A DNA stretch of 27,046 nucleotides from IMG/VR virus record IMGVR_UViG_3300046519_000202, positions 1 through 27,046 of that record. The stretch is one strand, 5' to 3'. This document shows, one piece after another, positions 5,656-12,301 of the stretch. The translations under genes were made by a program, and so were the position numbers. Below the pieces are notes generated by a model that was given only the letters and a program-made list of their open reading frames with translations, had not been told where the DNA came from and made no database searches. Position 1 is the first letter of the stretch, and the number at the start of each line of letters is the position of its first letter. The stretch is from a virus.

Positions 5656-5865
5656 ATGACCTACGAAGAAGCGTTGAATCACTTCGGCACAGGCCGAGCC
5701 ATCGGAGACGCCCTAGGTGTAACGGGCAGTCGTGTTTCTCAGTGTCGCGCAGCTGGAGGTTTCTCATACCCGATGCAATGCGTTTTGGAAAAAGAATCCG
5801 CTGGCGCGCTGATCGCTTCGCGTGACGACGATCCTTTTCACGCCACCAAGTCGTCGGCAGCGTGA
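5656..5865 (+). CDS. cro: Cro-like repressor
   Basis: 69 residues. HFGTGRAIGDALGVTGSRVS is a helix-turn-helix strongly like P22 Cro (DHFGT-RAV-ALGIS pattern, from memory). CGGAG lies 7 bases before the ATG. It is divergent from cI across the operator cluster, the defining position of cro. It should repress cI and damp PR/PL during lytic growth by binding the same palindromes. The tail after residue 45 is short and has no recognised domain. Confidence 0.85.
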   Translation: MTYEEALNHFGTGRAIGDALGVTGSRVSQCRAAGGFSYPMQCVLEKESAGALIASRDDDPFHATKSSAA

Positions 5866-5890
5866 TTTCCGGTCGATTAGGAGAAGAAGC

Positions 5891-6043
5891 GTGCAGCCCC
5901 ATCCAAATACAACCGAAACCCTTGCCATGGGCCAGACACCAGTTGCCCCGACCATGAGCCAAATGATGCGCCTTTCCGTGCCGTCCGATAACTCGGACGA
6001 AACCTATGTGAATTCATCCAGCACCTGGCAGGTTCTCTCATGA
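5891..6043 (+). CDS. Hypothetical small protein after cro (GTG start)
   Basis: 50 residues. The GTG at 5891 is chosen because AGGAG lies 7 bases upstream; the first in-frame ATG starts 12 residues later with no ribosome binding site. The sequence is Ser/Thr/Asn-rich (VPSDNSDETYVNSSSTWQ) with no membrane segment. It is too short to be a CII-type regulator, and no family is recognised. It starts 25 bases after cro in the same transcript and is followed by the hairpins at 6071-6125. Confidence 0.55.
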   Translation: MQPHPNTTETLAMGQTPVAPTMSQMMRLSVPSDNSDETYVNSSSTWQVLS

Positions 6044-6070
6044 CGGCCTGCCAGCCATCCCAATTTTTGC

Positions 6071-6095
6071 TGTCCGGCTGATTTTCGACCGGACA
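6071..6095. repeat. Perfect inverted repeat in the early leader
   Basis: TGTCCGG (6071-6077) and CCGGACA (6089-6095) form a perfect 7-bp stem with an 11-base loop, followed by ACAAAAAA. It lies just before a terminator-like hairpin, so it may be part of an antitermination or pausing structure between cro and the delayed early genes. Confidence 0.5.
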
Positions 6096-6102
6096 CAAAA
6101 AA

Positions 6103-6125
6103 GCCCGACCTTAGTCGAGCCTTTT
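6103..6125 (+). terminator. tR1-like terminator hairpin (probably bidirectional)
   Basis: GCCCGAC (6103-6109) pairs with GTCGAGC (6114-6120) apart from one mismatch and is followed by C and four T; on the other strand six T follow. It sits between the cro unit and the next early genes, where lambda has tR1, so delayed early expression may need read-through or antitermination. Confidence 0.6.
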
Positions 6126-6180
6126 AGTCGGCACCCGCGCCAACGGGTGTCTCGGTATCACTTTGTCTAGAGAAAGCAAA

Positions 6181-6603
6181 ATGAGATCAGAAAATAGCAT
6201 CACTACCAAGCAACCGCAAGCATCTCCGTGCTGTTCTGCGGACGTGGAAATCCCACGCAGCTTCATTTGGTACACCGTTGACCAGGTGCATCCCTGCATT
6301 TACATCCAGGGCTTGCCGATCCTCAACGAGCAGCTGGCGTTTGAGCTGTGCGCCGCACTCGCTCAAGGGTCGCAAGACGTTCAAGTGATAACTCGGGCAC
6401 GCAGCGGCGATGACGAAGACTTCAAATGCGTTTCGATGCAGGCTGGTCGGCACCACGACCTAATCATCTCCTGCCGGTCTGCTGACCGACCAGGCCACGA
6501 ATACTTGGCGCGCCTCGGACAGTATGGCGCATACCACCCAAGGCACTCCGCGCCACAACCGACAATCTATGCAAATCGTGGCGCGCACGGGGGTGAGGTA
6601 TGA
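6181..6603 (+). CDS. Hypothetical early phage protein
   Basis: 140 residues starting MRSENSITTKQPQ. It has five cysteines (CC near residue 17, then about 38, 56, 82, 98), a central segment with beta/helix character (HPCIYIQGLPILNEQLAFEL), and a His/Arg-rich C-terminus. No family is recognised. The ribosome binding site is weak (AGAGAAAG). It is the first gene after the leader hairpins and overlaps the next gene by 4 bases (ATGA), beginning a string of coupled small genes. Confidence 0.6.
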   Translation: MRSENSITTKQPQASPCCSADVEIPRSFIWYTVDQVHPCIYIQGLPILNEQLAFELCAALAQGSQDVQVITRARSGDDEDFKCVSMQAGRHHDLIISCRSADRPGHEYLARLGQYGAYHPRHSAPQPTIYANRGAHGGEV

Positions 6604-6884
6604 ATACCACCAGCAGAGCTATCGCCCAAGTTGCAGAAGACGCGATCTTCGAACTGTCTGTCTGCCGCACCGCTCTTCAACAAGTTTACAGCCTGATCTC
6701 GCTGGCCAAACCAACCTTGGCGGCCAATTCGACGACGCTCCGGGCTCTGGAATTGGCGGAAACGCACATCGAGATGATCTCCAGCTGCGCAGAGGAAAAC
6801 GAAGGCACTCTTGAGAGCCGTTTGAAGGAACTCGCGCCACAAAACTCGAGTTCCGTAGGTAGTGGCGCGGAGACACCCCAATGA
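6600..6884 (+). CDS. Hypothetical early phage protein
   Basis: 94 residues, almost entirely helical by composition (repeated Leu/Ala/Glu, for example LRALELAETHIEMISSCAEE), with two cysteines and no membrane segment. The function is unknown. It starts at the ATGA overlap with the gene before it and ends at the ATGA overlap with the gene after it, so translation is coupled. Confidence 0.65.
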   Translation: MNTTSRAIAQVAEDAIFELSVCRTALQQVYSLISLAKPTLAANSTTLRALELAETHIEMISSCAEENEGTLESRLKELAPQNSSSVGSGAETPQ

Positions 6885-7174
6885 CAAGCCTTCGGAAACT
6901 CGGCCTCAAAAGCATCAACTTCGGTGGACTTGATCGGGACGTCTTCACGCTTCGCGAAGGCTTGGATCTTAGCCTGGCCCTCAACTTTGCTGTGGACCTC
7001 AATCTTGCCATCGGTAGCCTTTGCGATCGGCTGGATAACTGCATCAACAACAATGAAGACCCGGTCACATGTGCTGAGTTGCGGGCGCTCTCTCATCTTT
7101 CTGAGACCAGCGCCGCCCTGCTGCAGAGCATCCGTAGCGGCCTCCGTGCCGAGGGGGCGGGTAAAGATGAATAA
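6881..7174 (+). CDS. Hypothetical early phage protein
   Basis: 97 residues. The N-terminal 30 residues hold a short beta-like stretch (KSINFGGLDRDVFTL), then helical segments with a Leu/Asn-rich region (LALNFAVDLNLAIGSLCDRLDN). The middle resembles the helical proteins on either side in size and Leu/Ala-rich character, which may hint at duplication but is only an impression. No family is recognised. It overlaps both neighbours by 4-8 bases. Confidence 0.62.
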   Translation: MTSLRKLGLKSINFGGLDRDVFTLREGLDLSLALNFAVDLNLAIGSLCDRLDNCINNNEDPVTCAELRALSHLSETSAALLQSIRSGLRAEGAGKDE

Positions 7175-7406
7175 GCCCATGTTCACGCACACCGAAGTCT
7201 CGCTGCGCCTGGAAGATTCCCTCGACACGATCCGGATTTTGGCCGAGGTACTGGTGGCCAACGGCGGTTGCAAAGGCAATGCGGACGTAGCCGCGCAGAT
7301 TGACGAGCGGGGCGAGGAAGGCATTTACAAGGCAATTCTGCTACTCGCATCTGCTTCGCACCGCGATTTCTGCCAGTTGGCTACTGACCTGGAGATTCCG
7401 CAATGA
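7167..7406 (+). CDS. Hypothetical early phage protein
   Basis: 79 residues, MNKPMFTHTE to LEIPQ. The start ATG at 7167 overlaps the end of the preceding gene by 8 bases. It is helical and Leu/Ala-rich with two cysteines; the segment LRLEDSLDTIRILAEVLVANG is like the helical parts of its neighbours. The function is unknown. It ends in an ATGA overlap with the next gene. Confidence 0.62.
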   Translation: MNKPMFTHTEVSLRLEDSLDTIRILAEVLVANGGCKGNADVAAQIDERGEEGIYKAILLLASASHRDFCQLATDLEIPQ

Positions 7407-7654
7407 GCAGCCATCAGCCTTTGAGTTTCGATGACTTTGAATGCCTGGCCGAGCGGATGTTTGAGCAGGCATGCGAGCGGTCTACGTATACCGGCGCGCC
7501 AGTCGGCGCGGTTTTGGCTGGTGTGATTTTCCACCTAGCGATGGAAGCCCAGCTCAACGCCGTGCCCGAAGCAATGCTGCACCTGGTGCTCGCGCAGGCA
7601 GGTGAGGATTTCCGCGCGGCAGAAGCTAATGCACTTGCAGCGGAGGCGACCTAA
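7403..7654 (+). CDS. Hypothetical early phage protein
   Basis: 83 residues, helical and Ala/Glu-rich, with a hydrophobic stretch in the middle (GAPVGAVLAGVIFHLAMEA) that is short and interrupted by charged flanks, so it is more likely a buried helix than a membrane span. No family is recognised. It overlaps the next gene by one base (TAATG) and the previous one by 4. Confidence 0.62.
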   Translation: MSSHQPLSFDDFECLAERMFEQACERSTYTGAPVGAVLAGVIFHLAMEAQLNAVPEAMLHLVLAQAGEDFRAAEANALAAEAT

Positions 7655-8451
7655 TGAGCATTGTCATCATCAAAGACGGCGATGCCGTCACGACCACCGT
7701 CGTTGTTGCGGCTGGCACAGAGAACGAGCACGCCAGTGTCATCGCGCTTGTGCGAAAGTACCAAGCAGATTTCGAGGAGTTTGGAAGGGTGCGATTTGAA
7801 ATCGAACCCTTTGAAACCTCTGGTGGAATCCAGTCGCGCGAGATTGCCTTGCTGGATGAACCTCAGGCCTCTCTGCTGCTGACCTACATGCGCAACACCG
7901 AGATCGTTCGCGCGTTCAAGAAGAAGCTTGTCCGCGAATTCTGGGAAATGGTTCAACACCGTAACCGGACTCGACCGCTACTTCCCGAAGACCTACCGGG
8001 CGCGCTTCGCCTTGCTGCCGACCTTGCCGAGCAAAAGGCCGTGCTGGCACTGGAAAACCAGCAGCAGGCCGCGAAGATTGAGGCGCTTGAGCACCTTTTC
8101 ATGCCCGGCGAAACACCCACACAGTTCGCGAAGCGCCTGAACGGCGTTAATTCCCAACAAATCAACGCCTACCTCGTGGAATTGAAGTGGGTTTTCAACG
8201 CCGAGAGAAAGCCCAACAGCTCGCCCAAATACCGCGTTTACGCCATCGCGCGCGACAAGCATTGGCTTACTGAAAAGCCGGTCACCGTCGGCGGTGAGGG
8301 CACCACTTCCTTCATCCGTTATGCGCCGGTGATGCTGGAGGAGGGGACTAAGAAACTCTTCGACCTCTACATGGCGGAAAAGCTGCCCATGAAACAGACC
8401 TGGGACGGCCAGTTCTTTTACGAAAAATTCAATCCGGAGAAGCCCCTGTGA
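7654..8451 (+). CDS. Rha-family phage regulator with KilAC domain
   Basis: 265 residues. Residues about 20-100 match the phage regulatory protein Rha N-terminal domain (SREIALLDEPQASLLLTYMR, then FKKKLVREFWEM). Residues about 115-145 form a Gln/Ala-rich coiled linker. Residues about 150-235 match the KilAC antirepressor C-terminal domain (GVNSQQINAYLVELKWVFN, then YRVYAIARDKHWLTEK). Both domains are common in phage antirepressors and regulators, and Rha interferes with phage growth in some hosts. It may be an antirepressor acting on CI or a host regulator; the target is not visible. It is coupled to both neighbours. Confidence 0.85.
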   Translation: MSIVIIKDGDAVTTTVVVAAGTENEHASVIALVRKYQADFEEFGRVRFEIEPFETSGGIQSREIALLDEPQASLLLTYMRNTEIVRAFKKKLVREFWEMVQHRNRTRPLLPEDLPGALRLAADLAEQKAVLALENQQQAAKIEALEHLFMPGETPTQFAKRLNGVNSQQINAYLVELKWVFNAERKPNSSPKYRVYAIARDKHWLTEKPVTVGGEGTTSFIRYAPVMLEEGTKKLFDLYMAEKLPMKQTWDGQFFYEKFNPEKPL

Positions 8452-8759
8452 GCAAGAAAATCACCTACGAAGAACTCATGGGACAAATCGCCGAGGCAGC
8501 CGTTGCCTTCCAGCACGCCGAGATCCTGCGTAACTCTTTGAAGCGAGAGCTGAGCGCCATGTACGCGACCTACTTCCAGGCTCACGGCCGGCCAGGTGAT
8601 GGCGCGCGCAAGCGCTTCGATTTCGAGGATCCCGCTTATCGCGGCGTCGTCCAGTTCACCGAAGGCGCTTACAGCCGCTGGTTTGATCAGCGCGCTCTCA
8701 CCACGAAGCTCAAGCGCAAGTTGCGCAACCTGGTTGAGCGTCTGGAGCGTGCCGTATGA
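8448..8759 (+). CDS. Hypothetical early phage protein (GTG start)
   Basis: 103 residues starting MSKKITYEELMGQ; the start codon is GTG in a GTGA overlap with the preceding gene. It is basic and mainly helical, ending in a Lys/Arg-rich helix (LTTKLKRKLRNLVERLERAV), which could bind nucleic acid (inference). No family is recognised. Its stop overlaps the next start (ATGA). Confidence 0.62.
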   Translation: MSKKITYEELMGQIAEAAVAFQHAEILRNSLKRELSAMYATYFQAHGRPGDGARKRFDFEDPAYRGVVQFTEGAYSRWFDQRALTTKLKRKLRNLVERLERAV

Positions 8760-9355
8760 AAAATGTCATCAATTTTCCGGCGCCCCTGCCCATCGAGTTC
8801 ATTGACGAGGAACACATGGCCAAACATGGCGATGCGGCTCTACTGCTGCGGTGTTTCGAGATTGTGAAAGACACCTTGGAAGTGATCGACGACCCCGAGT
8901 ATCCCATCCAGAAAGAGGATGACACCCACATTGACCTCATTCGTGTGTTCTACGCGCTCAAGGTGCTGTTCAAGCGAAAGACTGGGCACGATGCTGCTCA
9001 GGTTGCCCTGGAGCATTGGGAAGCCATGGGGCGGCATTTGCTGGAAGGTGCGCCGATGCCGGCGCAGCACATCCCCATCGTCACCGTACCAGGCACTCCA
9101 CATCCGCCAAGCGCTTTCGAGGGTATGACGAACCTGCAATTGGCCACCGCCAGCCTCAGCTATGCCCGGCGAGTCAGCGAGTCGATCATGACCCATTCGC
9201 CGGAAGCCTTGGACATGGCGGAAGCCCGACTGCTGTCCATCGACGCCAATACCGCCATGCATGTCTTGAGACAGCGCTTGTCCGCGGCTTCGCCGACTGA
9301 CGATACGCCGGCAGCGGTGAAGCGCACTACGGCCAGCGAGGAGACTCTGCAATGA
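8756..9355 (+). CDS. Hypothetical early phage protein upstream of the replication genes
   Basis: 199 residues. The first half is acidic and helical (HIDLIRVFYALKVLFKRK), then comes a Pro-rich linker (about residues 100-118) and a second helical half (MTNLQLATASLSYARRVSES). It may consist of two small domains. There is no membrane segment or recognised motif. It overlaps the replication initiator gene by 4 bases, so it is made together with replication proteins and may assist them. Confidence 0.6.
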   Translation: MKNVINFPAPLPIEFIDEEHMAKHGDAALLLRCFEIVKDTLEVIDDPEYPIQKEDDTHIDLIRVFYALKVLFKRKTGHDAAQVALEHWEAMGRHLLEGAPMPAQHIPIVTVPGTPHPPSAFEGMTNLQLATASLSYARRVSESIMTHSPEALDMAEARLLSIDANTAMHVLRQRLSAASPTDDTPAAVKRTTASEETLQ

Positions 9356-10134
9356 CGGACTCACCGCGCAAGTTCCAAGGCGTCTGGATACCAGCGGAGC
9401 GCTGGCTGGATCGCAGCCTGTCGCCAAACGAAAAGGTAATGCTCGGCGAAATTTCGAGCCTCGATACCGGCCCCCGCGGCTGCTATGCGACAAACGCGCA
9501 CTTCGCCGAGTTCTTCAATCTGTCGATTTCCCGTGTCTCGGAGATCATCAGCGGCTTGGCCGATCGAGGGCTGATTCGAGTCGAGTTGATCCGCGAAGGA
9601 AAGCGCATTGTCGAGCGTCGAATTCGCCTTGCCACCCCCTTCGAATTTCCGAATACCCCTTCGGTAAACGCTGCGAACCCATTCGGAAAAGGCGGTGAAC
9701 CCCCTTCGGAAAACACGCAGGGGAGCAATACACCTATTAACAATACATTGAGCACTAAAAACCCTATGGGCGATGGTGCTCATAAGTCGCAGCTGCCCAA
9801 GGGCTTTGAGCAGTTCTGGAAGCTCTACCCGAAGAAGAAAAGCCGCAAGGACGCAGTGAGGGCTTGGGAGAAGTTGAATCCCGATGCCGAACTTCGCCAG
9901 GCCATGCTGACCGCCCTGGCTGCGCACTGCCTTTCCCGCGATTGGACCAAGGACGATGGGCAGTACGTGCCCAACGCCGCGACCTGGCTCAACGGGGAGA
10001 AGTGGCACGACGTGCTGAAGCCGGCAGCAACCACCAAGCTTTCCCGCCATACCGCCCTGGATCAGATCGACCACACGGCCGGCCTGGACCTGGACGAGCA
10101 CGGCAACTACCGCATTGGGGGGAGCCTGCAATGA
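9352..10134 (+). CDS. Phage replication initiator (lambda O-like)
   Basis: 260 residues. Residues about 5-90 are a winged-helix DNA-binding domain of the phage/plasmid replication type (GVWIPAERWLDRSLSPNEKV, FFNLSISRVSEIISGLADRGLI). Residues about 100-145 are an Asn/Ser/Pro-rich linker encoded by the iteron-like DNA. The C-terminal part (FEQFWKLYPKKKSRKDAVRAW to NAATWLNGEKWHD) is the segment often found in phage replication proteins and DnaT-like helicase-recruiting regions. It should bind the origin inside its own gene and recruit the DnaC-like/DnaB-like pair encoded next. It overlaps the loader gene by 4 bases. Confidence 0.85.
   Translation: MTDSPRKFQGVWIPAERWLDRSLSPNEKVMLGEISSLDTGPRGCYATNAHFAEFFNLSISRVSEIISGLADRGLIRVELIREGKRIVERRIRLATPFEFPNTPSVNAANPFGKGGEPPSENTQGSNTPINNTLSTKNPMGDGAHKSQLPKGFEQFWKLYPKKKSRKDAVRAWEKLNPDAELRQAMLTALAAHCLSRDWTKDDGQYVPNAATWLNGEKWHDVLKPAATTKLSRHTALDQIDHTAGLDLDEHGNYRIGGSLQ
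9640..9770. other. ori: Candidate replication origin: iteron-like repeats plus AT-rich stretch
   Basis: A repeat of the form ACCC(C)(C)TTCGGnAAA recurs with TTCG at 9640, 9660, 9682 and 9705, that is every 20-23 bases, close to two DNA turns; the last three are the clearest. It is followed by an A+T-rich stretch (about 9724-9770) in an otherwise G+C-rich gene. In lambda the origin has the same layout, iterons then an AT-rich segment, inside gene O. Confidence 0.65.
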
Positions 10135-10919
10135 CCACACGACCAAACTACACCCTGCAGGTCCGCCCGGGCGAATGCACTGAACACGGCCAGTACCCAG
10201 ACGCATTGGTCGAGCAATTCGGCGCTGAGCCTCTGTGGTACGGCTGCCCGCGCTGCCACTTCGACCGCCGGCACTCAGCCGACACGGCCGTTCGCGTTGA
10301 TGGGTTGCAGGAGCACGCCCGGCGCCGGGCGAATGAGCAACTGCTGGCCGCGGGCATCCCGCCGCGCTTCCAGCAGGCAACCCTCGACAACTGGGTGGCC
10401 GGCGATGAGCCAGGCAAGGCGAAGGCCTGGAACGTAGCCACCGGTTATGTCGAGGCCTTCAGCGAAAACTTCGGGATAGGCCGCTGCGCGATGCTGCTGG
10501 GCAAGGTGGGCACCGGCAAAACGCACTTGGCCGCGGCCATGCTGCAACAGGCTATCCGCTATTTCGGCACCCAGGGCGTGACCGGGCGGTACACCACGGC
10601 TGGCGGGATCATCCGCTCAATCAAGGACACGTTCGGCACCCAGGGCAAAACGGAATCGCAGGTCTACGCCAGCCTGATCGCGCCGCACCTGCTGGTCATC
10701 GATGAGGTGGGCGTGCAGAACGGCACCGACTTTGAGCGCAATGTGCTGTTCGAGGTCATCAATGGCCGGTATGAGCAGGTGCGCCCCACCATCGTCGTCT
10801 CCAACCTCGGCATTCTCGAGCTGCGCGAGTGCCTCGGCGACCGGGCGGTGGACCGCCTGCGCGACCGGGGCGGCCTGGTCGAATTGTTCCGCTGGGAATC
10901 CGCGCGGGGTGCTGTATGA
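10131..10919 (+). CDS. DnaC-like helicase loader ATPase
   Basis: 262 residues. The AAA+ module has Walker A at about 124-132 (GKVGTGKTH), Walker B at about 187-193 (LLVIDEVG), a sensor-type S/T-N (VVSNLG, near 223) and an arginine-finger-like RLRDRGG near 243. The N-terminus has C16 and a C39-x2-C42 pair that may bind zinc. The family loads DnaB helicase onto single-stranded DNA. The gene lies between the initiator and the helicase with 4-base overlaps on both sides, as expected for a P-like role. Confidence 0.9.
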   Translation: MTTRPNYTLQVRPGECTEHGQYPDALVEQFGAEPLWYGCPRCHFDRRHSADTAVRVDGLQEHARRRANEQLLAAGIPPRFQQATLDNWVAGDEPGKAKAWNVATGYVEAFSENFGIGRCAMLLGKVGTGKTHLAAAMLQQAIRYFGTQGVTGRYTTAGGIIRSIKDTFGTQGKTESQVYASLIAPHLLVIDEVGVQNGTDFERNVLFEVINGRYEQVRPTIVVSNLGILELRECLGDRAVDRLRDRGGLVELFRWESARGAV

Positions 10920-12301
10920 GGGAGCTATTCAGCATCGAGGCCGAGCACGGCCTGCTGGGCGCGCTGATGCTCGACGCGTCCCTGTTCGACGAGATCACCG
11001 GCAAAGTGAGCACGCGCGACTTCAGCGACCTGGAGAACGCCGCGCTGTACCAAGCCATCATTGATACCCACGCCGCGGGCATGCCGTTTGACCCGGTGAC
11101 CGTGGGCGTTGAGCACCCAATGCTGCCCAGTGGGGAAAAAACCATCGCCTACGCCAGCGAGATTGCCGCCAACACGCCCAGCGCTGCCAACTGGAAGGCC
11201 TATCAGCGGGTGGTGCTGGAGCGCGCCGCCTTGCGCAAGGTCGTCGAGGTGGCGGACGTGATTCGCGACAGTGCCAGCGAGAATAGGCCGGTGGCGGAGA
11301 TCATCGCGCTGGCTCAACAGGCCACAGCTGATCTGCGCGACCTGGACGACGGCGCGCCGAAGTACCGCCGCCTCGACCAGGTGATGGGGGATGCCAGCCA
11401 GATCGTCGACGACAAGTTCAGCGGCCGGGCGCCGAGTTGGCCGGCCACTGGCCTGGCCAAGCTCGATGAACTGATGCAGGGCATACGGCCGAAGAAGGTC
11501 ACCGTGATTGCCGGCCTGCCCGGTAGCGGCAAGACCACGCTCGGCCTGCAGATTGCCCAGTACAACGCGGTGAAGAAGCGCAAGCCGTGGCTGATCTTCT
11601 CCATCGAGATGCCGGGGGAGGAACTGGGCGTGCGGGCGATCGCTGCGCTGGGCGGGGTCGATCTGCGTCGGCTGGACAACCCGGAGCGCATGAACACCGA
11701 CGACTGGTCGAACATGGTCAACGCGGTGGCGATGGCGGTGGATGCCCCGTTGTTTATCTGCGACGACCCAGTGCAGACCCCCGCCACCATCCGGGCCACT
11801 GCGCGGCAATGCGAGCGCGAGCACGGCCTGGCCGGCGTGATGGTCGATTACCTGGGGTTGATCCAGTCGGAGAAGAAAGGGCGTACCCGCAGCGAGGAAG
11901 TGGGCGCGATCAGCAAGGCCCTGCTGCGCCTGGCCAAGGAAATGGATATCCCGGTCATCGAGCTGGCGCAGTTGAACCGCGATTCCACCAAGCGGGTGGG
12001 CAAGCGGCCCCAGTCCAGCGACCTGCGCGATTCTGGCGAAATCGAAGCGGATGCCAGCTGCATCCTCATGGTGCACCGCGACATGGATACCGAGGAAGGC
12101 CAGAACGGTGTCACCGAGCTGCTGATGACCAAGTGCAGGCACGCCAAGGTCGGCAGTTGCGTCGTGCAACAGCAGGGCGAGTACGGACGATTCGTCGACT
12201 TCGAGGGCAACCCGTACGCGTCTGACGAAGAGGTCGAGATGGGCCGCAGCTTTGCCGGCCGTTTCAGCCACAAGGGGGTAGGCAATGACACACGCTTCTA
12301 A
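10916..12301 (+). CDS. DnaB-like replicative helicase
   Basis: 461 residues from the ATGA overlap at 10916; the frame continues upstream but there without coding fit. Residues about 1-100 are the DnaB N-terminal helical domain (EAEHGLLGALMLD), and about 165-440 the RecA-like helicase core with Walker A at 200-208 (GLPGSGKTT), Walker B near 309-316 (MVDYLGLI), the AQLNR motif (351-355) and SSDLRDSGEIEADA (367-380). It is the 5'-3' fork helicase of the phage. With its own loader and initiator, the phage carries a complete initiation set. Confidence 0.93.
   Translation: MRELFSIEAEHGLLGALMLDASLFDEITGKVSTRDFSDLENAALYQAIIDTHAAGMPFDPVTVGVEHPMLPSGEKTIAYASEIAANTPSAANWKAYQRVVLERAALRKVVEVADVIRDSASENRPVAEIIALAQQATADLRDLDDGAPKYRRLDQVMGDASQIVDDKFSGRAPSWPATGLAKLDELMQGIRPKKVTVIAGLPGSGKTTLGLQIAQYNAVKKRKPWLIFSIEMPGEELGVRAIAALGGVDLRRLDNPERMNTDDWSNMVNAVAMAVDAPLFICDDPVQTPATIRATARQCEREHGLAGVMVDYLGLIQSEKKGRTRSEEVGAISKALLRLAKEMDIPVIELAQLNRDSTKRVGKRPQSSDLRDSGEIEADASCILMVHRDMDTEEGQNGVTELLMTKCRHAKVGSCVVQQQGEYGRFVDFEGNPYASDEEVEMGRSFAGRFSHKGVGNDTRF

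Noticed and set aside
9361-10380. Leftward open frame of 339 codons opposite the replication genes
   Set aside because: No ribosome binding site or family; the forward genes are well supported and overlap correctly.
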